This document shows, piece after piece, positions 56,928 to 64,000 of a DNA stretch of 64,000 bases. Every line of letters begins with the position of its first letter. Positions within the stretch are counted from its first letter, which is position 1. The translations under genes and the position numbers were made by a program. The stretch covers positions 1 through 64,000 of the forward strand of contig NZ_CAXQBR010000003.1 in NCBI RefSeq assembly GCF_964222135.1, read 5' to 3'. The notes beneath the pieces are model-generated. The model was given only the letters and a program-made list of their open reading frames with translations. It was not told the DNA's origin and did no database searches. The DNA is from Euzebya sp. Lineage in GTDB: Bacteria; Actinomycetota; Nitriliruptoria; Euzebyales; Euzebyaceae.

Positions 56928-57284
56928 ATGGAACACCTGATCCGCTTCACGACCGCGGAGGGCATCGACGGCACCCACATGGCCGCGACCCTCGATGAGG
57001 CCGTCGCGTTCGCCGAGCGCATCCGCAACACCGAGGGGGCGACCGAGGTCCGCCTCCACCGGCTGACCGAGGTGCCGATCGAGTTCAAGCCGTACTACCG
57101 CATCGAGGTCGGGGCCGTGGACGCCGGCGAGCACCACCAGCCGAGCCCGCCCGCGCACCTGCCCGCCGCGCACGGTCCGCTGGCCCCGTCCGCACTCGAC
57201 CACGAGGGCCACAGCGGTGACGTCCACGCCGACGGAGACCCGCAGGGCACCAACGGGCGCCGCCTCTTCAGCCGCGTGACCTGA
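56928..57284 (+). CDS. Small hypothetical protein
   Basis: A 118-residue protein with ATG 56928 preceded by GATGAGG. The first 65 residues look folded (alternating strands and a helix: HLIRFTTAEGIDGTHMAATL, DEAVAFAERIRNTEGATEVR, IEFKPYYRIEVG). The rest is a His/Pro/Gly-rich tail (EHHQPSPPAHLPAAHGP). It lies between mreB and a sensor kinase gene. Function unknown. Confidence 0.65.
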   Translation: MEHLIRFTTAEGIDGTHMAATLDEAVAFAERIRNTEGATEVRLHRLTEVPIEFKPYYRIEVGAVDAGEHHQPSPPAHLPAAHGPLAPSALDHEGHSGDVHADGDPQGTNGRRLFSRVT

Positions 57285-57316
57285 CCCGCGCGACCACGGG
57301 CCTACACTCGCCCGAC

Positions 57317-60076
57317 ATGGTCGCAGTCCCATCAGCCCTCCACCTGGCGGCCGGACTGCTGGCGATCGCCGCCTCGACCGGGGTGGCGCTCGCGCTGGCC
57401 GGCGGTGGACGGCGTCCCGTCGATGGTGCGCGCACGCCCACCGGACCGTCAGGCGCGCTCCGGCGCGTCGGGGTGGCCGGCGCGCTCGCGTACGCCATCG
57501 GGCAGCTGCTGGGCGGGGCGCTGCTCGGCCCCGAGGCCGTCTGGGCCTGGTTGCAGGTGGCGGGCCTGGCCGGGCTCGCCGCGGGGCTCGGGCCTGCCAG
57601 CCTCGCCGGGCTGCCGGGGGCGGGACTGCCGGGCGCCGGGCTCCTCGTCCCCCTCGCCCCCACGGTCCCCGCCTACGCGGCAGCGGCCATGGCGGCCGTC
57701 GCGGCCACGCGCGCGGCCTGGGCCGGCCGCCTCGCCCTGCCCCTCGCACTCGGGCTCGCCGTCCTCGGCGTGGGCCACGCACTCGAGCCGACCCAGCCGG
57801 TCTGGGCCGAGTGGGCTGTCGTCGTCGGCGCCCTCCTGATCGGTGCCTGGCTGTGGACGATCTCGAGCCGGCGGATCCTGGCGAAGCTCCTGACCGCCTT
57901 CGTGTCCGCGCTCCTCGCCATGGCCATCCTGACCGCGGCGGTGCTGTCGACGGTGTCGTCCGCCGAGCTGACCGCCGACGAGCTGGACCGGTTGGGGCGC
58001 TTGGCCGACCAGCTCGCCGGCGCCGTCCGCTCCTGGCCCGCGGACGCCGTCGCCGACGCCCAGCCACTGTCGCGCTCCGCCACGTCGCTCGTCGGCGCGG
58101 TGCTGAGCCCGCAGGACGCTGCCGACGTCTACGACCTGAGCCTCTCGGGCCAGGACTTCTTCCTCACCGTCGACCGCGCCGGCGACGTCGTCAACAGCCA
58201 CCCCCCCGGCCTGGCCGCCTCCGTGCGCCTGGCGCTGCTGGGCGACCCCGTCGTCGCCGACCTGCGACAGGGGGGCGCGACCGCGGAGGCCGGCGGGCTG
58301 TTGTCGACGGGTGGGACGCTGGTGGGCTTCGGCGCCGTCGCGCTCCGGGACCCCTCCACCCGTCCGGAGGACCCCCCCGCCGGGGTGCTGGTCACCGGCC
58401 GCCTGCTGGACGACCTCTGGGCGGCCCAGCAGGCCACCGCCCTGGACGTGGGGGTCATCGGCGCGATCGCCGGCGAGCCGGCCGTGACGTCCGACGGCGC
58501 GGGCGACGACGCCGTCGCGGTCCTGGACGGGCTGGGCGAGGCGACCCGGGCGGACCTCGCCGTGGCCGGCCAGGTGGTGTTCGCCGCGAGCGCGCCGCTC
58601 GCGGACCCCGAGCGCGGCGACGAGCTCGGCCGGCTGGTGGTGACGTCCACGCCGGAGGTCATCGCCGCGCTCGAGCGAGGACAGAACCAGCGGGTGTTCC
58701 TGGCCGCGATCGTCGGCGCGGCGCTGGCGCTCCTCGTCGCGGTCGTGGTGATCCGCCGCCTGACCCGTCCGATCCTCCAGCTGACCGACGTGGCGCGCCG
58801 CATCGGCGAGGGGGATCTCACGACACGATCGGGTCTGACCAGCGCCGACGAGGTGGGCGTGCTCGCCGCCACGGTTGACGAGATGGCGGTCTCCCTCGAC
58901 GCCCAGCGCCGCGACCTGACCGACTCCGCCGACCGCGAGGCACGCCTCCGCGGCCGGCTCGAGTCGGTCACCACGTCGATGGGCGACGGGCTGGTCGCCG
59001 TCGACGTCGACGGGCGGATCATCACGTTCAACCCGGCCGCCGAGGTGCTCACGGGTCGCCGGGCCGCCGACGCCGTCGGCCGGCCACTCGAGGACGTGCT
59101 GGTCGCCCAGGTGCTGGGGGACACCGGGGTCGCCGACCCCGTCACCGACCCCGTCACCGACCCCGTCGCCGATCACGTCGCCGATCACGTCGGGTCCGCC
59201 CGCCTCCTCCTCCTCCGCGCCGACGGCAGCCGGATCCCCGTGGCGGCGACGACCGCGCCGGTCCGCACGGGCGAGGGAGCCGTGCTCGGCCGGGTGCTGG
59301 TGCTCCGCGACATCAGCCGCGAGCTCGAGGTCGAGCAGATGAAGACCGAGTTCCTCTCCAACGTCTCCCACGAGCTGCGGACCCCCCTCACCCCCATCAA
59401 GGGGTACGCGCAGGTGCTCGCCCGGCGGGAGCTCGACCCCGACCGGACCCGGCAGTTCGCCGCGCAGATCCTGGATGCCACCGACCGGCTCGAGCGGATC
59501 GTCGGCATGATCGTCGACTTCGCCGCCCTGGACAGCGGCCGCGTCCGCCAGGACGTCCGCGCCGTCGACCTCGCCCAGGTCGTCGAGGAGGCGGTGGCGG
59601 CCTGGCGCGCGGCCCTCCCCGAGCGGGAGTTCGCCCTGCGCGTCCACCCGCCCCTCCCCCCGGTGTCCGCCGACCCGGCCTACCTGCGCCGCTGCCTCGA
59701 CGAGCTGGTGGACAACGCCGTCAAGTTCTCCCCCGACGGCGAGCCGGTCGAGGTGTGCGCCCGCCACGACGGCAGCGAGGTCGAGCTGCAGGTCCTGGAC
59801 CACGGCGTCGGCATCGACGGTGGGGCGACCGGCCGGCTGTTCGGCGACTTCGTCCAGGTCGACGGCACCGAGACGCGCCACTACGGCGGGTTGGGCCTCG
59901 GGTTGGGGCTCGTCAAGCGCATCCTCGACGGCATCGGCGCGACGGCCGACGTCCGCTCGTCACCGGGCCGGGGGACGACGGTCACCGTGCGCCTCCTGCC
60001 CGCGGGCCCCGTGCCGGTCCCGCCGCTGCCGGAGGTCGTCCCCGACGTCGTCGTGCCGCCACCACCGCCCGCGTAG
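57317..60076 (+). CDS. Large membrane sensor histidine kinase (7TM-like, HAMP, PAS)
   Basis: A 919-residue kinase. Residues 1-185 hold about six or seven membrane helices. A further helix (AKLLTAFVSALLAMAILTAA) precedes an extracytoplasmic sensor region (about 215-455), then a helix (FLAAIVGAALALLVAVVVI) and HAMP (LTRPILQLTDVARRIGEGDL). A PAS domain (about 545-670), HisKA with SNVSHELRTPLTPIKGYAQ (His685) and HATPase (ELVDNAVKFSPDGE, DHGVGID, GLGLGLGLVKRIL) complete it. Tandem 12-base repeats within the PAS region add DPVTDPVTDPVADHVADHV. The tail is Pro-rich. No cognate regulator is adjacent. Confidence 0.88.
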   Translation: MVAVPSALHLAAGLLAIAASTGVALALAGGGRRPVDGARTPTGPSGALRRVGVAGALAYAIGQLLGGALLGPEAVWAWLQVAGLAGLAAGLGPASLAGLPGAGLPGAGLLVPLAPTVPAYAAAAMAAVAATRAAWAGRLALPLALGLAVLGVGHALEPTQPVWAEWAVVVGALLIGAWLWTISSRRILAKLLTAFVSALLAMAILTAAVLSTVSSAELTADELDRLGRLADQLAGAVRSWPADAVADAQPLSRSATSLVGAVLSPQDAADVYDLSLSGQDFFLTVDRAGDVVNSHPPGLAASVRLALLGDPVVADLRQGGATAEAGGLLSTGGTLVGFGAVALRDPSTRPEDPPAGVLVTGRLLDDLWAAQQATALDVGVIGAIAGEPAVTSDGAGDDAVAVLDGLGEATRADLAVAGQVVFAASAPLADPERGDELGRLVVTSTPEVIAALERGQNQRVFLAAIVGAALALLVAVVVIRRLTRPILQLTDVARRIGEGDLTTRSGLTSADEVGVLAATVDEMAVSLDAQRRDLTDSADREARLRGRLESVTTSMGDGLVAVDVDGRIITFNPAAEVLTGRRAADAVGRPLEDVLVAQVLGDTGVADPVTDPVTDPVADHVADHVGSARLLLLRADGSRIPVAATTAPVRTGEGAVLGRVLVLRDISRELEVEQMKTEFLSNVSHELRTPLTPIKGYAQVLARRELDPDRTRQFAAQILDATDRLERIVGMIVDFAALDSGRVRQDVRAVDLAQVVEEAVAAWRAALPEREFALRVHPPLPPVSADPAYLRRCLDELVDNAVKFSPDGEPVEVCARHDGSEVELQVLDHGVGIDGGATGRLFGDFVQVDGTETRHYGGLGLGLGLVKRILDGIGATADVRSSPGRGTTVTVRLLPAGPVPVPPLPEVVPDVVVPPPPPA
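59132..59191 (+). repeat. Five tandem 12-bp repeats in the kinase PAS domain
   Basis: Units are GCCGACCCCGTC, ACCGACCCCGTC (twice) and GCCGATCACGTC (twice), in frame, each encoding four residues of the type (A/T)DPV or ADHV. Copy-number change would lengthen a surface loop without breaking the frame. Confidence 0.85.
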
Positions 60077-60095
60077 TCCGGCGGTGGCACACTCG

Positions 60096-61295
60096 ATGGC
60101 GATGCGCCGCACCGCAGTCCTGTGGCTGGTCGTCGCGATGGTCGTGCCGGCCTGCTCGGCCTTCGGTGGCGACGCGGCGGAGATGCGCGTCGCCTCGGGT
60201 GCCGTGGAGCGTCGCGCGGACGGCGGCTGGGCGGCGGTGGACGCCGTCGCGGTCGGCGACCGGGTGCGCGCCGTCGCCGACAGCACGCTGCAAGGGGACG
60301 GGACGGTCGTGCGGGCTCTCCCGGGGACCGAGCTCGAGGTGCGCGACGACGGGGTGGTCGTGCGGCTCGGCGACGTGCTGGTCGAGGGGGAGGGGCTGGT
60401 CGTGGCCCTCGACGACGTCGAGGTGGAGGGGGTCGGCGCCTACCGGGTGTCGGCCGGCGTCGCGCCGCGGGTGGCGGTGTACCGCGGCGAGGTCGACGTG
60501 CGGCGGCCGGGGGAGCGCGGCCAGCTCCCCGCGCTCCGCGAGCTGCCGCTGTCGGCCCGCCGCCTGGCCGGTGCCGACCGCCCGCTGGCCTACGCCGCCG
60601 CCGACCCGATCGACGCCCAGCAGCTGGGCGCGGCGCTGGCGTTCGACGCGCAGGTCGCCGGCCTGGTGGCCGGGTTGGACGCGACGTACGGCGCCGAGCC
60701 GCGGCCGCCGTCGTTCTACACCGCGTTCGCGGCGGTGGCCGAGGAGGACGTCGTGGTGCTGACCGGGTCGACGGCATCCGGCGGCCCCGATGGCCGCATC
60801 GGACCGCCGGCGGACGCCCTGGTCGCGCTGCTCCTCGCCCGCGCGGCGGCCGACGTGACCGGTGCGGACGTCGTGGAGGCGGCCGAGCGCATCGCCGCGC
60901 TCCGCGACGAGGGGGCTCGGTGGGGCCTCGTGGCCCTCGCCCTCGACGTCACCGGCGTCGACCTGGCGGGCATCGTCGACGCCGCAGTCACCGCCACCGC
61001 AGCGCCGGTCGAGGTCGCCGACGCCCCGACCGCCCCCGCACCGCCCGCGCCGCCACCTGGGACCGCGGCGCAGTCCCCGGGCGACGCGTCCCGACCCGCC
61101 TCGGCCCCCGCGCCCGCCCCGGCCCCCGCGCCCGCTCCGTCCCCTGCGCCCGCCCCCGCACCGGCGCCGGCGCCCCCGGCCCCCGAGGTCCCCTCCGCGA
61201 GCGGTGGCGGAGACGGCGGTGGGATCGTCGGCGAGCTGCTCGAGGACGTCGTCGACCTCGTCGACGTCCCCCTCGGCGGCCTGCTCGGGGGATGA
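60096..61295 (+). CDS. FecR-like lipoprotein with Pro/Ala-rich spacer
   Basis: A 399-residue exported protein. The signal peptide ends in a lipobox MVVPAC (Cys20). Residues 28-150 resemble a FecR-type domain (VASGAVERRADGGWAAVDAV, VGDRVRAVADSTLQGDGTVV, LPGTELEVRDDGVVVRLGDV, GVAPRVAVYRGEVDVRR). A helical middle part is followed by a Pro-Ala repeat (APAPAPAPAPAPSPAPAPAP) that could span the peptidoglycan. A Gly-rich tail with GELLEDVVDLVDVPLGGLL ends it. ATG 60102 is an alternative start. Role unknown. Confidence 0.72.
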   Translation: MAMRRTAVLWLVVAMVVPACSAFGGDAAEMRVASGAVERRADGGWAAVDAVAVGDRVRAVADSTLQGDGTVVRALPGTELEVRDDGVVVRLGDVLVEGEGLVVALDDVEVEGVGAYRVSAGVAPRVAVYRGEVDVRRPGERGQLPALRELPLSARRLAGADRPLAYAAADPIDAQQLGAALAFDAQVAGLVAGLDATYGAEPRPPSFYTAFAAVAEEDVVVLTGSTASGGPDGRIGPPADALVALLLARAAADVTGADVVEAAERIAALRDEGARWGLVALALDVTGVDLAGIVDAAVTATAAPVEVADAPTAPAPPAPPPGTAAQSPGDASRPASAPAPAPAPAPAPSPAPAPAPAPAPPAPEVPSASGGGDGGGIVGELLEDVVDLVDVPLGGLLGG

Positions 61296-61392
61296 CCGGC
61301 GGGGTCGGGCGGGGTGCCGGTGCGCCACACCGCCGTCGCCCCGCGCAGGCCGTAGACTCCCGCAAACCGACGAGACGGAAGAGGTGTACGGG

Positions 61393-62109
61393 GTGCTGAC
61401 TCCAGAGGAGATCCAATCCCGCGAGTTCCTGGTGTCCCTGCGCGGCTACGACCGCGACGAGGTGCACGCCTTCCTCGACGAGGTGGCCGAGGCCTTCGCC
61501 CAGCTGCTGTCCGAGGACGGCGCGGAGCGGGGGGACGTCACGGAACCCGCGGCAGAGGCAGCGCCCGCGCCGGCGCAACCGGCCGCGCCGGCTGCGGCGG
61601 AGCAGTCGCCGTTCGCCGCGATCGGCGCGGAGACCCAGCGCATCCTCGAGGCGGCGCAGGCGGCGGGTGACGAGATCCGACGCCGGGCGCAGGCCGAAGC
61701 CGACCAGGCGCGGGAGGAGGCGCTCGCCCAGGCCCGCCAGGAGGTCGACAACCTGCGCCAGCAGGCCGTCGCGACCCAACAGCAGATCGAGCTGCTCGAG
61801 CAGCGCCGCGGGGAGCTGTCCGACCGCCTGCGCGAGGCTCGCGAGCGCGTGGACGTGGCGCTCGCCGAGCTCGACGACACCACCCCGGAGGTGGCACCGG
61901 CGGACGCGACCAACTCGGTGCTCGCCAGCGAGGCCGTGGCGACGGACGTGGAGGTCGTCGCGCCGGACGAGCCGGACCCCGTCGGCGCCGACGCGCGGCC
62001 GGCCGCGGCCACCCCCAAGTCCCGGGCCAGCGCCGACGAGCTGCCGCTCGGCGACGTCGACGACGAGGCCGCAGACGACGAGGTCGTGGACGCCGACGAA
62101 GAGGGCTAG
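61393..62109 (+). CDS. DivIVA-domain coiled-coil protein
   Basis: A 238-residue cytoplasmic protein. The N-terminus TPEEIQSREFLVSLRGYDRD and EVHAFLDEVAEAF is the DivIVA membrane-binding domain. An Ala/Pro linker, a coiled coil (EEALAQARQEVDNLRQQAVA, QIELLEQRRGELSDRL) and an acidic C-terminus follow. Such proteins mark curved membrane and recruit polar growth or division factors. The chosen start is GTG 61393, 8 bases after GGAAGAGG. GTG 61384 is in frame but overlaps that site. TAGACT at 61353-61358 may be the -10. Confidence 0.85.
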   Translation: MLTPEEIQSREFLVSLRGYDRDEVHAFLDEVAEAFAQLLSEDGAERGDVTEPAAEAAPAPAQPAAPAAAEQSPFAAIGAETQRILEAAQAAGDEIRRRAQAEADQAREEALAQARQEVDNLRQQAVATQQQIELLEQRRGELSDRLREARERVDVALAELDDTTPEVAPADATNSVLASEAVATDVEVVAPDEPDPVGADARPAAATPKSRASADELPLGDVDDEAADDEVVDADEEG

Positions 62110-62120
62110 CGCCGCCGCAC

Positions 62121-62141
62121 CCACCCCGGCGTCCGGGGTGG
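62121..62141 (+). terminator. Hairpin terminator after the DivIVA-like gene
   Basis: CCACCCCGG (62121-62129) and CCGGGGTGG (62133-62141) form a perfect 9-bp stem with a 3-base loop, 12 bases after the stop. No T-tract follows. TAGGTT at 62149-62154 next to it is a candidate -10 for the downstream gene. Confidence 0.55.
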
Positions 62142-62166
62142 GACGCGTTAGGTTGGGCGGTCAACC

Positions 62167-64000
62167 ATGAACCTCCTCACTGAGCTGCGCCGACGGTGGC
62201 TCCTCGTCCTCATCGGTGTGGTCGTCCTGGCGGCCCTCGTGGGGCCGCGGGTCGCGACCTTCTACACCGACGTCCTGTGGTTCCGGTCCGTCGGGTACAC
62301 CGAGCGGTTCTTCAGCCTCCTGTACACCCGCTTCGGGCTGGGGATCGCCGCCGGCATCGTGATGGCCGTCCTGATCGGGGTGAACCTCTGGCTCGCCCGG
62401 CGCGCGGCACCGGACTTCCGCCTGCCGACCGAGGCCGAGGAGGTCATCGAGCGGTACCGACGGGCGGTCGAGCCGTTCACGCGGGTCGCCATCATCGTCC
62501 TGGCCATCGCCGTCGGGATCGTCGGCGGCGCCGCGCTGGTGGGGGAGTGGCGGACCTACCTGCTGTGGGCCAACGGCGGCTCGTTCGGGATCGACGACCC
62601 GCAGTTCGGGCTGGACCTCGGGTTCTTCGTCTTCGACCTGCCGTTCTGGACCATGGTCAACGGCTGGCTGTTCGGCGCGGTCGCGGTGACGATCGTCGCC
62701 ACCGCCGCGGCGCACTACCTGTTCGGCGGCATCCGCCCGCAGTCGCCGGGCCAGAAGATCACCGGTGGGGCGAACATCCACCTCTCGGTGCTGCTCGCGG
62801 CCCTCGTCGCGGTCCGCGCGTGGGGGTTCTGGCTGGACCGGTTCCACCTCAGCTACTCCGAGCGCGGGCTGGTCACCGGGCTCAGCTACACCGACGTCAA
62901 CGCCGAGCTGCGCGCGTTCACCCTGCTGACGGTGATCGCCGCGGTCTGCGTGCTGCTGTTCCTCGCGAACATCCGGTTCCGCGGCTGGGTGCTGCCGAGC
63001 GCCGGCGTCGGGATCCTGCTCGTCGCGTCCCTGGTGCTCGGCGGCGCCTACCCCGCCGCCATCCAGGCGCTGCGCGTCAACCCCCAGGAGCTGCCCCGCG
63101 AGCGGCCCTTCATCGAGCGCAACCTCCAGATGACCCGGTACGCGTTCGGGGTCGCAACCGACGAGCAGGCCCTCGACGGGGACGGCGACGTCGTCTACGA
63201 GGAGTTCGGGGCGACCACCAACCTCGAGCGCGACGACATCATCGACAACTCCACCACCCTCGAGGCGATCCGCCTGTGGGACCCCGCCACCCTGCAGAAC
63301 ACCTACAACCAGCTGCAGGAGCTGCGCCCCTACTACGACTTCCGCGACGTCGACGTCGACCGCTACGACATCGCCGGTGACCCCCAGCAGGTGATGATCA
63401 GCGCCCGCGAGCTGAACATCAACGACCTGACCGAGCCGTCGTGGCAGAACCAGGCCCTCATCTTCACCCACGGCTACGGGGTCGTGTCCTCGACGGTGTC
63501 GACGGCCGCCGCGAACGGCCAGCCGGAGTTCGTGTCACGCGACATCCCGAACGAGGGCGTGGAGGAGCTCGACCTCGAGCAACCGCGCATCTACTTCGGC
63601 GAGGTGTCCCCGCCCTACTCGATCGTCGGGACCGAGGAGGACGAGTTCGACTTCGAGACCGACGTCGAGCAGGTGTTCAACCGCTACGACGGCGCGGACG
63701 GGGTCAACGTCGGCGGCCTCCTCAACCGCATCGCCTTCGCCATCCGCTACGCCGAGCCGAACATCCTGCTGTCGGGGCTGATCGACGGCGACTCGCGCAT
63801 CCTCTTCAACCGGCGCATCCGCGACCGGGTCAGCGAGATCGCCCCGTTCCTGCAGCTCGACCACGACGCGTACCCGATCGTGGTCGACGGCCGGGTCAAG
63901 TGGGTCCAGGATGCGTACACGATCAGCGACATGGTCCCGTACTCCCAGCGGATCGACCTCGCTGCGGCGACCCAGAACATCGAGCGCGAGACCGTGCTGG
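62167..64000 (+). CDS. UPF0182 family membrane protein (5' part, runs off the window)
   Basis: The open frame from ATG 62167 continues to the window end (611 codons visible; the family is usually 900-1000). About seven membrane helices lie in the first 300 residues (LLVLIGVVVLAALVGPRVAT, VATFYTDVLWFRSVGYTERF, FVFDLPFWTMVNGWLFGAVA). The large extracytoplasmic domain then has ERPFIERNLQMTRYAFGV, TYNQLQELRPYYDFRDVDVD and RIYFGEVSPPYSIVG. These are characteristic of UPF0182/COG1615, conserved in actinobacteria but without assigned function. Confidence 0.93.
   Translation, partial: MNLLTELRRRWLLVLIGVVVLAALVGPRVATFYTDVLWFRSVGYTERFFSLLYTRFGLGIAAGIVMAVLIGVNLWLARRAAPDFRLPTEAEEVIERYRRAVEPFTRVAIIVLAIAVGIVGGAALVGEWRTYLLWANGGSFGIDDPQFGLDLGFFVFDLPFWTMVNGWLFGAVAVTIVATAAAHYLFGGIRPQSPGQKITGGANIHLSVLLAALVAVRAWGFWLDRFHLSYSERGLVTGLSYTDVNAELRAFTLLTVIAAVCVLLFLANIRFRGWVLPSAGVGILLVASLVLGGAYPAAIQALRVNPQELPRERPFIERNLQMTRYAFGVATDEQALDGDGDVVYEEFGATTNLERDDIIDNSTTLEAIRLWDPATLQNTYNQLQELRPYYDFRDVDVDRYDIAGDPQQVMISARELNINDLTEPSWQNQALIFTHGYGVVSSTVSTAAANGQPEFVSRDIPNEGVEELDLEQPRIYFGEVSPPYSIVGTEEDEFDFETDVEQVFNRYDGADGVNVGGLLNRIAFAIRYAEPNILLSGLIDGDSRILFNRRIRDRVSEIAPFLQLDHDAYPIVVDGRVKWVQDAYTISDMVPYSQRIDLAAATQNIERETVL

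Overview
The window is very GC-rich (roughly 70% by eye), densely coding DNA with many GTG starts, 4-base ATGA/GTGA gene overlaps and leaderless-looking promoters. Mycothiol genes (mca, a mshC-like ligase), an intein-bearing Rv2578c-type radical SAM protein with an actinobacterial LexA box, a DivIVA-like protein and a UPF0182 membrane protein all point to an actinobacterium. Four tandem secreted proteins joining a beta-propeller to cell-wall-binding repeat 2 (CWB2) modules suggest a deep lineage such as Nitriliruptoria (Euzebya/Egibacter-like). That placement is inference from gene content only. I see no rRNA, tRNA, CRISPR array or prophage.

Layout. 1-225: the end of an IS21-like element that has cut a DUF255/YyaL-type gene, leaving its first 33 codons. 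280-3904: ABC-2 exporter plus a DesK/DesR-type two-component pair, the kinase frameshifted. 3965-10000: a fused alpha/beta-hydrolase and acyl-CoA-synthetase-like protein, a CsbD stress protein, a GlxA/FtrA-type regulator and a phospholipase-D-family (cardiolipin synthase-like) enzyme. 10031-12178: the SOS-box-preceded radical SAM gene with a 344-residue intein. 12294-14838: a GCS2 carboxylate-amine ligase paired with an M14-type zinc deacylase. 14989-25640: a galactoside utilisation locus (galK frameshifted, DeoR regulator, GH36, GH42, galT, sugar-binding lipoprotein, two permeases; no ATPase and no galE here). 25660-32218: mca, a CinA-type protein, several uncharacterised membrane or secreted proteins and ettA.

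32303-41751 (minus strand): mshC-like ligase followed by four tandem CWB2/propeller surface proteins. 41852-45776: rnhB, an ACT-malic enzyme broken by one in-frame TAG, a GroES-like protein and small unknowns. 45777-46133: a repeat-rich non-coding stretch. 46134-50705: an HtrA-type protease divergent from an OmpR-type two-component system (kinase disrupted by a 50-bp tandem duplication) and a lipoprotein; the arrangement resembles mycobacterial MprAB-PepD. 50727-52076: crotonyl-CoA carboxylase/reductase. 52077-52539: an intergenic region with a cluster of DnaA-box-like 9-mers. 52540-64000: an F420-associated metalloprotease-like protein, an SDR epimerase, moaE, an MreB homologue without mreC/mreD, a large sensor kinase, a Pro/Ala-rich FecR-like lipoprotein, a DivIVA-like coiled coil and the start of a UPF0182 protein.

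Four otherwise well-conserved genes carry inactivating lesions (about 2965, 15405, 44291 and 49133-49231). Either sequence errors or genuine decay could explain them, and re-sequencing should come before biological interpretation. The most unusual items are the intein placed exactly at the Fe-S-cluster cysteine of an SOS-linked enzyme, the CWB2/propeller quartet, the GCS2-M14 pair in a mycothiol organism, and the DnaA-box cluster.
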